Shown: positions 17,499 to 27,747, counted from the first letter of the stretch. The stretch: DNA of 64,000 nucleotides from Anseongella ginsenosidimutans (GCF_008033235.1 NZ_CP042432.1:3720001-3784000); one strand, 5' to 3'. The notes: generated by a model from the letters alone, not told the origin. Numbers and translations: made by a program.

Positions 17499-18011
17499 TT
17501 AGATTGAATTCCTATAGCCTTCTTTTTCAATTTTTGCGGCGGAGTCTAATACTTTTTCGCGGAGGCTGTTTTTGTAGGCTTCCATGCGGGTGGCTACTCC
17601 CTCGTCAAAGGTTCCTAAAATGGATGCGGCCAGGATGCCGGCGTTAGCGGCGCCGTTCAGGGCTACTGTGGCTACGGGGATGCCGGTGGGCATTTGCAGG
17701 ATGGACAGGACGGAATCCCAGCCGTCTATGGAGTTGGAGGATTTTATGGGGACGCCGATGACGGGTAGCGTGGTCAGGGACGCTACCATGCCTGGAAGGT
17801 GGGCGGCGCCTCCGGCGCCTGCTATGATTACCTTCAACCCTCTTTCACGGGCCTCCCGGGCATAGGTGATCATCCGGTCGGGGGTGCGGTGGGCGGAAAC
17901 AATCGTTAGTTCGAAGTCGATTCCTGTATTTTCCAGGAAGGCGGCGGCTTCCGACATGATCTTCAGGTCGGATTGGCTGCCCATTATAATTCCTACTTGG
18001 GGTTTTGCCAT
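17499..18011 (-). CDS. purE: N5-carboxyaminoimidazole ribonucleotide mutase PurE
   Basis: A 170-aa protein of normal length for class I PurE. The motifs [10 protein letters not shown] at the N-terminus, [10 protein letters not shown] and [13 protein letters not shown] are diagnostic. It converts N5-CAIR to CAIR in purine synthesis, in the cytoplasm, as partner of PurK. Its start codon overlaps the purK stop as TGATG, so the two are translationally coupled. Confidence 0.97.
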   Translation of the reverse strand: MAKPQVGIIMGSQSDLKIMSEAAAFLENTGIDFELTIVSAHRTPDRMITYAREARERGLKVIIAGAGGAAHLPGMVASLTTLPVIGVPIKSSNSIDGWDSVLSILQMPTGIPVATVALNGAANAGILAASILGTFDEGVATRMEAYKNSLREKVLDSAAKIEKEGYRNSI

Positions 18012-19153
18012 CAGGCTATGATTTTGAATTTTTCCTTGATGAGCCGTGCTTTTTCGAGCGCTTTGTCAAGGTCGTTATCGGTAATAGTTACGTGGCCCAT
18101 TTTGCGGAAGGGCTTTGTCTTTTTCTTGCTGTAAAGATGAATGTGAACGCCTTCCAGGCCGGCCAGCTCGGGGAAACCTTCGTACCGGGCATCGCCCGTG
18201 TAACCGGGGGCGCCCAGGAGGTTCACCATGACTGCGTTTGAATGCAGGCGGGTACTTCCCAGGGGAAGATTCAGAATGGCTCTCAGGTGCTGCTCGTACT
18301 GCGAAGTTACGCAGGCTTCAATGGTATGATGGCCGCTGTTGTGCGGGCGGGGGGCCAGCTCGTTCACCAGTAGTTTGCCGTCACGGGTAGCGAATATTTC
18401 TACGGCAAGCAGGCCTACCAGGTTCAGCTTCTCAATTACTTTAACGGCAATTTCGCGGGCTTCGCGGGCCATTTCGGGCGAGATCAGCGCGGGGCTGAAC
18501 AGCATTTCAACCAGGTTGGCCTCGGGGTTGAATTCCATTTCCACTACGTCGTAGGTGACCACTTCTCCGGATTCGTTCCGGGCGGCCAGTACGGATAATT
18601 CCTTTTCAAAATCAACGCGCTCCTCCAGGATGGAAGGTTCATTGAATGCGTTTGCCAGGTCATCAGGGGAATTTATTTTAAAAACCCCTCTCCCATCGTA
18701 GCCGGATTTACGAAGTTTCTGAACGGCGGGGAATTTCCCTGTATGCTGGCGGAGTTCTTCCTTGTCCTTAATTTTCACAAAAGGAGCTGTGGGAATGCCG
18801 TTTTCTATGAAAAAATCCTTTTGAAGCCCTTTGTCCTGGATCAGTTCAACAAGCTCGGGCTGCGGAAATACCCGGCGGCCTTCTTCCTGGAGCCGTTTCA
18901 GGGCTTCCACGTTTACGTTTTCTATTTCTATGGTCAACAGGTCAAGGCTTTTACCAAAATGATAAACATCCCTGAAGTCTTTAAAAGACCCTACCTTGAA
19001 ATGATGACAATAGGAACTGCAGGAGGCGTTATAATCGGGGTCTAGTACGTGAACTTCAATGCCGAAGTCCATTGCGGACTGAATGAGCATCTTACCTAGT
19101 TGTCCGCCCCCTAATATGCCTAACCTGAAATCTGCTGAATTAAATGCCTGCAT
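18011..19153 (-). CDS. purK: N5-carboxyaminoimidazole ribonucleotide synthetase PurK
   Basis: An ATP-grasp enzyme of about 380 aa starting at the ATG at 19153 ([12 protein letters not shown]); a further ten codons up to a TTG at 19183 are open but unlikely to be used. [11 protein letters not shown] is the N-terminal nucleotide-binding loop, SGYDGRGVF the ATP-grasp glycine-rich loop, and [12 protein letters not shown] the metal/ATP-binding motif of PurK. It makes N5-CAIR from AIR, bicarbonate and ATP. purE follows with a 1-nt overlap, and yqgE precedes it on the same strand. Confidence 0.97.
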   Translation of the reverse strand: MQAFNSADFRLGILGGGQLGKMLIQSAMDFGIEVHVLDPDYNASCSSYCHHFKVGSFKDFRDVYHFGKSLDLLTIEIENVNVEALKRLQEEGRRVFPQPELVELIQDKGLQKDFFIENGIPTAPFVKIKDKEELRQHTGKFPAVQKLRKSGYDGRGVFKINSPDDLANAFNEPSILEERVDFEKELSVLAARNESGEVVTYDVVEMEFNPEANLVEMLFSPALISPEMAREAREIAVKVIEKLNLVGLLAVEIFATRDGKLLVNELAPRPHNSGHHTIEACVTSQYEQHLRAILNLPLGSTRLHSNAVMVNLLGAPGYTGDARYEGFPELAGLEGVHIHLYSKKKTKPFRKMGHVTITDNDLDKALEKARLIKEKFKIIA

Positions 19154-19191
19154 CTGAATATTTGATGTGACAATATTACGCAATTCGCCAT

Positions 19192-19749
19192 TTAATTCAT
19201 ATTTGGATCCTGCGGGAAATTGACGATATGCTCATATTTCTTGCCCATGCTTTTCACGACTCCCGCCCAGAGCGCGTTATCGTTCTCATGGAATATGAAA
19301 TCCTTATGGGATTCGGCTACCAGCCAGGCGTTTTCTTCCATTTCGTCTTCAAGCTGGCCGGGTGACCAGCCGGAGTAGCCGATAAAGAAGCGGATGTCCC
19401 CGGAGGAAAGGTATTTCTTTTCCAGGAGTATCTTAATGGTTTCAAAATTTCCGCCCCAGTAGATCCCGTTGCCTATTTCCTTCGCCTCATCCACCTCTTC
19501 CCCCGTACGGTGCAGGAAATGAAGCGTATTGTTTTCCACGGGGCCGCCGATATATACGGGAAAATCTTCCTTAACGTCATCAATAATATCTTTCAGGGAC
19601 AGGATGGAAGGCTGGTTCAGTACAAAACCAACGGCTCCCTGTTCATTGTATTCGGTGAGATAAACCACCGAGCGCCTGAAATTCGGATCAAGCATAAAAG
19701 GTTCGGCCAGCAGCAGCCGGCCTACTTCCGGTCTGAGTTCACCTATCAT
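19192..19749 (-). CDS. YqgE/AlgH family protein
   Basis: 185 aa from the ATG at 19749 (MIGELRPEVGRLLLAEPFML); a longer frame adds 12 codons of non-conserved sequence. LDPNFRRSVVYL, GAVGFVLNQP, YIGGPV and FFIGYSGWSPGQLE are the typical motifs of the YqgE/AlgH family (cytoplasmic, function not settled). It is the first gene of a likely yqgE-purK-purE transcription unit and is divergent from pdxH. Confidence 0.92.
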   Translation of the reverse strand: MIGELRPEVGRLLLAEPFMLDPNFRRSVVYLTEYNEQGAVGFVLNQPSILSLKDIIDDVKEDFPVYIGGPVENNTLHFLHRTGEEVDEAKEIGNGIYWGGNFETIKILLEKKYLSSGDIRFFIGYSGWSPGQLEDEMEENAWLVAESHKDFIFHENDNALWAGVVKSMGKKYEHIVNFPQDPNMN

Positions 19750-19840
19750 ACGGGTTTTTATATAAGGTACGCAAAATCTACCCAAAACGATTCAGTATCA
19801 CAAATTTTTTGCATAAGAAAAAGTAAGTTTGCATATCATC

Positions 19841-20523
19841 ATGAGTACTAAAAAAGATATTCTCAGGCAGCTCCGTAAGGAGTACACCCTGCAGGGCCTT
19901 TCCAGGAGAGAAGTGGCACCTACGCCCTTCCAGCAGTTTGATAACTGGTTCCTGGAGGCATGGGATGCTGAAGTTCCCGAACCTAATGCTATGACTCTTT
20001 GCACAGTGGGGAAAGCCGGGAAACCTTCTGCAAGGATCGTGCTGCTAAAGGACTTTGACGAAGGGGGATTCGTTTTTTATACCAATTACAATAGCCTGAA
20101 GGGGCAGCAGATAGCCGAAAATCCCTTCGTTTCCCTGAGCTTTTTCTGGCAGCCACTGGAACGCCAGGTACGTATTGAAGGAATTGCGGAAAAGATCGGG
20201 GCGAATGAGTCGGATCAGTATTTTCAATCGCGCCCGCGGGGAAGCCGGCTGGCGGCCATTGCTTCGCCGCAAAGCCAGGTCATAGAAAGCCGTGACTGGC
20301 TGGAAAAGATATGGAGGGAACAGGAGAATATTTTCACTGAAAAGGAACGAATTCCCCGCCCGGAGAACTGGGGGGCTTCTCTGTAAAACCGGAGCGGGTT
20401 GAATTCTGGCAGGGGCGGGATAACCGCCTGCACGACCGCATTGTTTATGAAACCGGCGAAATTTATAAAGCGGATGCCGATAAAACAACGGGCCAATGGC
20501 GGATTCACCGGCTTGCGCCCTGA
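19841..20523 (+). pseudogene. pdxH: Pyridoxamine/pyridoxine 5'-phosphate oxidase PdxH, C-terminus out of frame
   Basis: The frame starts at the ATG at 19841 (MSTKKDILRQLRKEY). The FMN-binding fold is recognisable through RIVLLKDFDEGGFVFYTNYN, SRPRGSRLAAIASPQS and IPRPENWG, but the frame ends at 20386 in GASL. The family's C-terminus ([18 protein letters not shown] ... WRIHRLAP) is present in the next frame up to a stop at 20521-20523. One more G in the G6 tract at 20369-20374 would restore a full protein of about 227 aa. PdxH makes pyridoxal 5'-phosphate from PNP or PMP. The truncated form lacks the conserved RxxRLHDR segment and would probably be inactive. Sequencing error, slippage or true mutation cannot be separated here. 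Confidence 0.8.
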
Positions 20524-20981
20524 AACTCAAATTTATTACTGCCGGCCAGGCGCTTCCTTTACGGGCGGCGGTGCTTCGGCCAGGGCAGCGTCCTGAAGTA
20601 GCCGTTTTCACCGGCGATGAGGAAGCAGGAAGCTTCCATGCGGGCGCTTTTTCCGGTGAAAGGTTAATCGCCGTGGCCAGCTTCCTTCAAAACAGGCACG
20701 CTGACTTCCCGGAAGCCTTCCAATACCAGCTGCGCGGAATGGCCACGGACCCCGCTTTCAGGGGCCGTGGAGCGGGAGCCGCTCTTATCCGTTTCGCCCT
20801 GCAGCATTTAGAAGAACTAAAAGTGTTGCTGCTTTGGTGCAATGCCAGGGAAAAGGCAATTACTTTCTATAAAAAATGCGGGTTCATCGAATCAGGTACT
20901 TTCTTTATGATACCGGAGATTGGCCTGCATCAATTAATGTATATTCTTCCGAAAAACCACAGTTCCCAAACCACTGTGTAA
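20496..20981 (+). CDS. GNAT-family N-acetyltransferase
   Basis: A 161-aa protein. The acetyl-CoA binding motif [20 protein letters not shown] lies at about residues 83-102, followed by [17 protein letters not shown], the typical C-terminal GNAT signature. The substrate is unknown. The ATG at 20496 lies within the out-of-frame 3' end of pdxH (28-nt overlap with the restored frame), suggesting coupling in the intact operon. No closer start with better context was seen. Confidence 0.85.
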   Translation: MADSPACALKLKFITAGQALPLRAAVLRPGQRPEVAVFTGDEEAGSFHAGAFSGERLIAVASFLQNRHADFPEAFQYQLRGMATDPAFRGRGAGAALIRFALQHLEELKVLLLWCNAREKAITFYKKCGFIESGTFFMIPEIGLHQLMYILPKNHSSQTTV

Positions 20982-21101
20982 AATAATACACTATTGGGAA
21001 GGCGCCACCACTTCGGATAGGGGCGCTGCCCGTTTCAAGTAGCGATACTTTTTCTTTTTGCCCTTCAAAATAAGCCCGGCCGTCATTTCAATTACCCCTA
21101 A

Positions 21102-21137
21102 AATGAAGAATCCCGCGGGGAGCGGGATTTCTTCATT
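21102..21137. terminator. Terminator between the GNAT gene and the RND operon
   Basis: AATGAAGAATCCCGC and GCGGGATTTCTTCATT form a 15-bp stem with one bulge around a GGGGA loop, 19 nt beyond the RND stop codon. It can serve both converging genes. Confidence 0.7.
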
Positions 21138-21155
21138 ACCTAAACTAACCTAAAC

Positions 21156-24100
21156 CTATGAAATTTGGAGCTTTTGAATCTTTTTCTTTGTCTTAACTTT
21201 TATCCTGTATACCAAGTAGTAAAGAACAGGAACAAGTATCAACGTAATGAATGTACCAAAAATCAGGCCAAAGATCATTGTCCAGGAGAGCGGCCCCCAA
21301 AAGACCACGTTATCACCTCCAAAGAAGATGTGGGGATTCAGCTCCGTGAACATTTTCACAAAATCGATATTGAACCCGACTGCGAGTGGTATCAATCCCA
21401 TGGTAGCCGCGAGGGCGGTCAGGATTACCGGCGTCATCCTCGTTTTCCCGGCCTCTATAATGGCTTCCCGGGTTTCTACTCCCTGCTCTATCAGAAGGTC
21501 GGTGAATTCTACCAGCAAAATTCCGTTCCTCACCACGATGCCTGCGAGAGCGAACAGCCCCACCCCTGTCATGACAATGGATATTTCCATTTTGAACAGC
21601 GAAAAACCGATCAGTACCCCAATGATACTAAAGAAGATCTCGGCCATGATGATCAGCGGCTTGCTCAGCGAATTGAACTGCGTCACCAGCACCATGAATA
21701 TCAGTCCGAAAGAGACCAGGAAGGCGACCTGGAGGAAGCCCATGGTTTCGGCCTGGTCTTCCTGCTCGCCGGTCATACGGATATCAATGCCCTCCGGGGC
21801 CTGGTAATTTCCAAGCGCCTGCTGTATCTCCGCGACGACAGCATTAGCATTGTAGCCGGTGAGTACGTTTGACGAAAGCGTGATTACCCGCTTCTGATCG
21901 ATCCTGGTAACGCGGGCATAGGTACTGGTATACTCGATGGTTGCCACAGAGGAAAGCGGTATCTGCCGCACTTGGCCCGAATTAGCATCCCGGAAAGTGA
22001 TAGGCATATTTACCAGCGTATTCACATTATTTCGCTGGTCTTCTTCCAGCCGGACCATAATAGGATAATCGTCATTTTCATCCCTGAACTTGGATACTTC
22101 CTTACCGTAAAGAGCGTTTCGCAAGGCCAGACCAATCTGGGCGGTGGAAATACCTTCCCTCCTGGCCCGTTCACGGTCGATATTAACCGCTATTTCCGGC
22201 TTATTGCTCTGGAAATCGGATTTTAGTTCCTCTATACCGCCGATACGCTGTTCCACCAGGTACTCCTGTACGTTCTCGGCAGCGTCAATCAATACTTCAA
22301 AATCTTCGCCCGATATTTCAATACTGATAGGCTTGCCGGTAGGTGGCCCCGCTTGTTCCTGGTCTACGGTAATTTCCGCGCCCGGAATACCCTGAACGGC
22401 ATTTCGTATCTGTTCCAGGTATACTTTGGTAGATCTTCCGTCCCGTTCGGCGAATTTTACAAAAGCCACCGTGACCTTGCCCAGGTGAGGGCTGGTTTCA
22501 AAGCCTCCGGCCATGGGATCGTCGCTTGCGCCTATGGCCACGTTGGAAATGATCGATTCTACCAACGCGCTGTCTTCCTCCATTACACGGGCAATCCGGT
22601 TTTCCACAATGTGCGTGATTGAATCGGTATATTCCTGGTGAGTGCCTATTGGGAGTTCAATATAGGTGTAAATAAAATTCGGGTCACCCTGCGGGAAAAA
22701 CCCGACAGGCGGCTGGCGCAGCGCCGTAAATACAATGCTGAAGATGAAAAGCAGGAAAGTTCCCACCAGCACCCAGGCCGGGCGGGATTTGTGCAGGCAC
22801 CAGCTGATCAGTTTTTTATAACCTTCCTGAACCCTGGGCCAGGTTTTTTCCTGGAATCTCCTGATAAGGCCGGTAAGCACAAATTTATTCAGCGCGTAAA
22901 TACCAAACAGGAACACGATGAAGTTTCCCATCCCGAAAGAACCGGCCAGGTAAAAAATAAGCGCAAGAATGCCCATGACCAGTGCGGTGATCTTGAATCC
23001 CCTGGTGATCTTTTTATGGTGGTCCCGGTCTTCATTATGGGGTTTCATGAAATCCACGGCGAAAACCGGGTTCATAATATACGCCACCACAAGGGAAGCC
23101 AGCAGCGCTATAATAAGCGTCGCAGGGAGAAAGAACATAAACTTACCGATTACTCCCGGCCAGAACAACAGCGGGATAAAAGGCGCCAGGGTTACAATGG
23201 TACCGGAAAGCACCGGCAGAAATACTTCCCCGGCAGCCGCCTTTGCCGCTTTCTTGATCTCCATTTTACCGTTATCATAGATCCTGTGGGTATTTTCTAC
23301 GACAACAATAGCGTCGTCAACCACGATGCCCAGTGCCAGCAGGAACGAGAACAAGACCATCATATTCAGGGTAAAGCTCGTTGGGAGTATTGAGTCCAGG
23401 CCCGGCATAATAAGAAAGGCCAGGAAAGAGGATAAAGGTACCGCCAGGGCTACGAAAATAGCATTGGTAGTTCCCATAAAGAACATGAGTATGATCGTTA
23501 CCAGTACGAAACCGATAATAATGGTATTGATCAGGTCATGAAGAGTTACCCTGGTATTGTCCGACTGGTCGGCGGTGATCGTTGTTTTGAGCCCCGGCGG
23601 AAAATCATTTTTCATCATGTCATCCACAATGACATTGATCTTATCCGAGGCATTGATCAGGTTTTCACCGCTGCGCTTTATCACGTTCAGGGTAATTACG
23701 TTCTCCCCGTCCAGCCGGGCGTAGCTTTCCTGCTCTTCATGATCGTCCACTACTTCCGCAATGTCTTTCAGGTAAACCTGGGCGCCGCTGGTGGAAGTGA
23801 CGATGATGTTTTCCATCTTTTCGGCATCCTTGTACTCCCCGTTGACGCTCAGGGAACGCTTCATGCCGTCCACGGAAACTTGCCCGCCTGAAACGGTGAC
23901 GTTTTCCGACGCTATCGCCTGCTCAATATCGGAAAAGGAGACCTTGGCGGACTGCATTTTATACAGGTCTACGTTTACCTGGATCTCTCTTTCCAGCGCT
24001 CCCACAATATCTACCCGGGTTATTTCAGGAAGCGTTTCTATGCGGTCCTGCATGTCTTCGGCATATTCTTTCAGCCGGACCAGGTCATAGCTTCCCGAAA

Positions 24101-24551
24101 GATTGATATTCATGATGGGAAGCTGGGAAATGTCAATATCAATTACCTCCGGGTCATCCGGAAGGTCGGTAGGCAGATCAGGCTTAGCCTTATCCACAGC
24201 GTCTTTTACCCGCTGCTTTGCCACTTCCACATCCACGTCGGTATCAAATTCAATAATGATGTTCGAAAAATCCTGGAGAGAATTACTGGTCACTTTTTCC
24301 ACATCCTTGATCGACTTTACCTGCTTTTCAATAGGTTTGGTCACCAGGTTTTCCATATCTGCAGGGCCGGTCCCCGGGTAAACGGTACTCACGTATATTT
24401 GCGGGAATACCACTTCGGGAAACTGCTCTTTGGGCAGGCCGATATACGTGAACAAGCCGGCGAGACAGATAATGACCGTTGCGATATACACACTGGTGCG
24501 ATTTTCTATCGCCCAGCTCGATCCTTTAAATTCCTTAAATATGTCTTTCAT
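21156..24551 (-). CDS. RND efflux transporter, inner-membrane permease
   Basis: A 1131-aa AcrB/MexB-type resistance-nodulation-division pump with the duplicated layout of one N-terminal helix, a large periplasmic loop and a helix bundle. LALGIVVDDAIVVVENTHR carries the paired aspartates of transmembrane helix 4 used for proton coupling. Periplasmic porter signatures include TVYPGTGPADMENLVTKPIE. It expels hydrophobic compounds with the membrane-fusion and outer-membrane proteins encoded just upstream. It is the last gene of the tetR-tolC-MFP-RND operon (11-nt gap to the MFP gene). The substrate cannot be told from sequence. Confidence 0.95.
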   Translation of the reverse strand: MKDIFKEFKGSSWAIENRTSVYIATVIICLAGLFTYIGLPKEQFPEVVFPQIYVSTVYPGTGPADMENLVTKPIEKQVKSIKDVEKVTSNSLQDFSNIIIEFDTDVDVEVAKQRVKDAVDKAKPDLPTDLPDDPEVIDIDISQLPIMNINLSGSYDLVRLKEYAEDMQDRIETLPEITRVDIVGALEREIQVNVDLYKMQSAKVSFSDIEQAIASENVTVSGGQVSVDGMKRSLSVNGEYKDAEKMENIIVTSTSGAQVYLKDIAEVVDDHEEQESYARLDGENVITLNVIKRSGENLINASDKINVIVDDMMKNDFPPGLKTTITADQSDNTRVTLHDLINTIIIGFVLVTIILMFFMGTTNAIFVALAVPLSSFLAFLIMPGLDSILPTSFTLNMMVLFSFLLALGIVVDDAIVVVENTHRIYDNGKMEIKKAAKAAAGEVFLPVLSGTIVTLAPFIPLLFWPGVIGKFMFFLPATLIIALLASLVVAYIMNPVFAVDFMKPHNEDRDHHKKITRGFKITALVMGILALIFYLAGSFGMGNFIVFLFGIYALNKFVLTGLIRRFQEKTWPRVQEGYKKLISWCLHKSRPAWVLVGTFLLFIFSIVFTALRQPPVGFFPQGDPNFIYTYIELPIGTHQEYTDSITHIVENRIARVMEEDSALVESIISNVAIGASDDPMAGGFETSPHLGKVTVAFVKFAERDGRSTKVYLEQIRNAVQGIPGAEITVDQEQAGPPTGKPISIEISGEDFEVLIDAAENVQEYLVEQRIGGIEELKSDFQSNKPEIAVNIDRERARREGISTAQIGLALRNALYGKEVSKFRDENDDYPIMVRLEEDQRNNVNTLVNMPITFRDANSGQVRQIPLSSVATIEYTSTYARVTRIDQKRVITLSSNVLTGYNANAVVAEIQQALGNYQAPEGIDIRMTGEQEDQAETMGFLQVAFLVSFGLIFMVLVTQFNSLSKPLIIMAEIFFSIIGVLIGFSLFKMEISIVMTGVGLFALAGIVVRNGILLVEFTDLLIEQGVETREAIIEAGKTRMTPVILTALAATMGLIPLAVGFNIDFVKMFTELNPHIFFGGDNVVFWGPLSWTMIFGLIFGTFITLILVPVLYYLVYRIKVKTKKKIQKLQIS

Positions 24552-24562
24552 TCCGGAAATAT

Positions 24563-25705
24563 TTATTTTATGTCGATCAACGCGCCTTCGGTGAGGTTCT
24601 GGTAACCCGTGGTAATCAGTTTTTCACCGGCTTCAAGGCCGGAAACTACTTCCGCCAGGGCATTGTAGGTTTTTCCTACTTCTACCGGTTTGTTTCGCGC
24701 CACCAGTTTTCCGTTTTCTTCGCCCGTTACATATACATACTTTTCACCTTCGGTTTCCTGGATCACGTTTACCGGTATCACGATCGCCTCGTCGGCGGTG
24801 TAATCAACGATCTTCAGCACGGCCACCATATTAGGTTTGTATTGATCCAGGGTGGGGATATTTATTTCAATATCAAAGGTCCTTGATTCAGGATCAATAA
24901 CCCGGCTGACAAAGCTCACCTTGCTCCGGAGTTCCTTATTTATATCCGGAAAAGACACGATCACTTCATCCCCGGTTTTGACCATTCCGGAATAACTGTC
25001 AGTGATCTGCGCTTTGACGGACAGGTCGCTCAGGTTTACCACCCGGAAGGAAGGCGTACCGGGGCCGATGCTTTCGCCTACTTTGGCGATCACCGCATCC
25101 ACCGTTCCGTTAATGGGTGATTTTATTTTGGTCATTTCAATCTGCTCGTTCAAAGTATTCAGCTGCTGTTCCAGCCTTTCCTTATTGTTCTTTGCCTGCA
25201 GGAACTGGAACTCGGTGCCGATGTTCTGGTCCCAGAGGTTTTTCTGCCGTTCATAGGTCGTATTGGCCAGGCTAAGGGCGGTTTTCAGCTCGGCAACGGA
25301 ACTCTGCAGCACCTGGTTGTCGATCTGGGCCAGGGTCTGCCCCTTGCTGACACGCTGCCCTTCCTTAACCAGGATGCTCCGGATAATCCCGGCGGATTCG
25401 GCGCTCACCGCCACATTGTCTTCTGATTCTACCCTTCCCTGCACCTGTATATAGTGTTCGAAATGCTGCAGGCCAATGGTATCAATGGCTACGTTATAAA
25501 CCTTTTTTTGAGCCAGTTCGGGATTTTCAGCAAGTATCTCGGCCTCCAAAGCCTTGATCTTCTCGTCCAGGATCTCTTTGTCTTCCCTTAACTGCTCCAG
25601 CTGGGCCTGTTTATCAGGATTGGCGCCGGAAGTTCCGCATGCCGTTACAAGAAAAGCAAATCCTGCGGCTGCCGAAAGTATAAATAATGCTTTTTTCATG
25701 GTCAT
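24563..25705 (-). CDS. RND efflux periplasmic adaptor (membrane fusion protein)
   Basis: A 380-aa lipoprotein: the hydrophobic N-terminus ends in FLVTACGTSG with the lipidated Cys. A coiled-coil hairpin (KQAQLEQLREDKEILDEKIK, and about residues 115-190), lipoyl-like segment GIIRSILVKEGQRVSKGQ and beta-barrel (SVKAQITDSYSGMVKTGDEV) are typical of HlyD/AcrA adaptors. It links the RND pump to the TolC channel in the periplasm. Another ATG two codons in (25699) could be the start. The tolC gene ends 8 nt upstream. Confidence 0.95.
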   Translation of the reverse strand: MTMKKALFILSAAAGFAFLVTACGTSGANPDKQAQLEQLREDKEILDEKIKALEAEILAENPELAQKKVYNVAIDTIGLQHFEHYIQVQGRVESEDNVAVSAESAGIIRSILVKEGQRVSKGQTLAQIDNQVLQSSVAELKTALSLANTTYERQKNLWDQNIGTEFQFLQAKNNKERLEQQLNTLNEQIEMTKIKSPINGTVDAVIAKVGESIGPGTPSFRVVNLSDLSVKAQITDSYSGMVKTGDEVIVSFPDINKELRSKVSFVSRVIDPESRTFDIEINIPTLDQYKPNMVAVLKIVDYTADEAIVIPVNVIQETEGEKYVYVTGEENGKLVARNKPVEVGKTYNALAEVVSGLEAGEKLITTGYQNLTEGALIDIK

Positions 25706-25713
25706 AAGTTTTA

Positions 25714-27066
25714 TTACTCGGTTTCTATGGTTCCTTTGGCCTTTTGCAGATCGATTTTGGCGATCAGGGCGTCATATAATGAATTAATGTAATTAGTTTG
25801 CGCTTCCTTCAGCGAAGTTTCGGCGGTAGTTACTTCCAGGCTGGAACCAACTCCCTGGGAATACTTGATCCTGGAGACCCTGTACACTTCCTCTGCCAGT
25901 TCCATGTTCCGCTCCTGGTTTTCCATGGATTCCACGCTGTTGGTATAGGTGGTGGTGGCTTGCCTTACTTCAAGGGAAATGGCATTTTCCAGGTTGTACA
26001 GTTCATTCTGTGTTTTCAGGAGGTTGAGCTTTGCCTGTTTAACCTGCTGCCATTTCTGACCTCCTCCTATCAGGGGAATTGAGATCCGCAGGCCCACGAC
26101 CGTGGTAGGAAAGTACTGTCCGTCCCCGTTAAATAAGTTGCCGAAGTCATTTTCCTGCCCGTTCCGGTTATAGCTTCCGAAAGCTTCGATCCGGGGCAGC
26201 ATGGTTGTTTTATAGCGTTTCAGATCCAGCTCATTCAGGCTTTCCTGGGTCTGCAGCAGGGAATATTCTATCCGGTTAGCCGGATCTATATCTTCATTCA
26301 GCAGCAATACCGGTTCAAACTGAACATCTTCGATGCTTTCTTTCAATACCAGCTGCCCGCTTATTGGCATGCCCATTTGAAATTTAAGCATATGGATATT
26401 AAGAGCCGCCATCCTGGTAAGGCTTTCCTTTTCCGTAAGGCTGTTATTGTAAAGCACCTGCAGGCGGTCTGCGTCTATCTTTTCGGCGAAGCCATTCTTA
26501 TACAGGGCCTGCGTTTCATCCAGCTGTTTTTTGATCCGGGCGATATTCACATCCGCCAGCTGCAATTGCTCTTCGGTCACCAGCACGCTGTAATAAGCTT
26601 TAGAAACCGCAATCGCCGTTTCTATCCTTGAGCGCTTCAGGCTTTTAATAGACAAGTCCTTGTAAACCTGTGAAGCCTTCAGGCCTACGAAATAGCTTCC
26701 GTCAAAAAGGAGTTGTGTAGCTTCCAGCCCATAAGTAAGCGAGTACTGGGTACCAAACTGCACCGGGATATAGGTTCCGGGCTCGCCGCCGAAGAACTCA
26801 CCGGGAATAAGCTGCGTAGGCAGTTTCAGGTAATCCTGGAAGTTCACGTTCCCGTTCACCTGGGGAAGCCCCTGGCCAATGGTTTCCTTTACTTCCGATT
26901 CTGCCAGTTCCACATCCAGTTCCGCGTTCTTTACTGTGTATTGATGTTCAAAGGCATAATCAATACATTCTTCGAGATTAAAGCGTAACGCGTCTGTCGT
27001 GTCCTGGGCCCTGGCTGCATTCAAAGAAAACAGCAAAAGGCCGGTGATCAATAATTTATTCTTCAT
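25714..27066 (-). CDS. TolC-family outer membrane efflux channel
   Basis: A 450-aa protein with a signal peptide (MKNKLLITGLLLFSLNAARA) and two repeats of long alpha-helices plus short beta segments, as in the outer-membrane efflux protein family. It starts the mature chain with LRFNLEECIDYAFEHQYTVK, a standard family opening. It forms the trimeric exit duct of the efflux system. It is 14 nt downstream of tetR and 8 nt upstream of the adaptor gene. Confidence 0.94.
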   Translation of the reverse strand: MKNKLLITGLLLFSLNAARAQDTTDALRFNLEECIDYAFEHQYTVKNAELDVELAESEVKETIGQGLPQVNGNVNFQDYLKLPTQLIPGEFFGGEPGTYIPVQFGTQYSLTYGLEATQLLFDGSYFVGLKASQVYKDLSIKSLKRSRIETAIAVSKAYYSVLVTEEQLQLADVNIARIKKQLDETQALYKNGFAEKIDADRLQVLYNNSLTEKESLTRMAALNIHMLKFQMGMPISGQLVLKESIEDVQFEPVLLLNEDIDPANRIEYSLLQTQESLNELDLKRYKTTMLPRIEAFGSYNRNGQENDFGNLFNGDGQYFPTTVVGLRISIPLIGGGQKWQQVKQAKLNLLKTQNELYNLENAISLEVRQATTTYTNSVESMENQERNMELAEEVYRVSRIKYSQGVGSSLEVTTAETSLKEAQTNYINSLYDALIAKIDLQKAKGTIETE

Positions 27067-27080
27067 ACTTTATACATAGA

Positions 27081-27689
27081 TTAATCTTCTTCATAAACAT
27101 TTTTATACTCGTTAATCAGCTTGTAGCCTTTTAATGAGACCACCCCGTACAGGTAGTGGTTGGTCAGCTCGCTCAGTACTTTTCCCATGTCAAAACGCGC
27201 GGGGGAATATACCTGGGTACTGAACACCGTGTCAAGGTCATTAATACGCATAATGGCTACGATATCCAGGTCAAGATCCTTCCGGTACAGCCCTTCTGAA
27301 ATACCGCGTTCAAGATTCGTCTTGATACGCCGGGTCAGGAAATTATCCCGGAAATCCTGATATAACTTCCATGATTCCGGGTGGTACTTCTGCAAGTCAT
27401 AAAAGATCACCGGGTTGATAGTCTGCATCAGGCGCTGCAGGCATACGATCACCGCGAATATCTCCTCTATCGCATTTTTCGCGCCCGCTTCATGTTGACT
27501 GATCTCTTCCTGCTGGTCCGAGACCATTTTCTGCATAAGCAGGTGTACCAGTTCCTTTTTATCCTTGTAAAACTGGTAGATCGTCTTTTTCGATATTCCC
27601 AGGTGGCCTGCTATATCATCCATGGTTATACTTTTTATGCCATACCGGCAAAAAAGTTCCTCAGCTGCCAATAATATTCTCTCTTCCAA
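27081..27689 (-). CDS. TetR-family repressor of the efflux operon
   Basis: A 202-aa protein. The N-terminal helix-turn-helix is clear: LAAEELFCRYGIKSITMDDI then GHLGISKKTIYQFYKDKKEL. The C-terminal ligand-binding region is divergent, as usual. It is the first gene of the efflux operon. A perfect 11-bp inverted repeat lies 27 nt upstream of its start codon and is the likely operator, so autoregulation and control of the whole operon are probable (inference). The inducer is unknown. Confidence 0.92.
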   Translation of the reverse strand: MEERILLAAEELFCRYGIKSITMDDIAGHLGISKKTIYQFYKDKKELVHLLMQKMVSDQQEEISQHEAGAKNAIEEIFAVIVCLQRLMQTINPVIFYDLQKYHPESWKLYQDFRDNFLTRRIKTNLERGISEGLYRKDLDLDIVAIMRINDLDTVFSTQVYSPARFDMGKVLSELTNHYLYGVVSLKGYKLINEYKNVYEED

Positions 27690-27715
27690 TTCTTATTTCC
27701 TCAGGGCGCAAAACT

Positions 27716-27747
27716 ATGGAAACTTTTTTCAATTCCAAAGTTTCCAT
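27716..27747. promoter_or_regulatory. Perfect inverted repeat, likely TetR operator
   Basis: ATGGAAACTTT (27716-27726) and AAAGTTTCCAT (27737-27747) are exact inverted repeats around a 10-nt spacer. The position between tetR and purB, on the tetR upstream side, and the symmetry fit a TetR-dimer site. Confidence 0.75.

Noticed and set aside
22638-23393. 251-codon plus-strand frame inside the RND transporter gene
   Set aside because: It is antisense to a clear RND permease and its translation is low-complexity, charged and unlike a protein.
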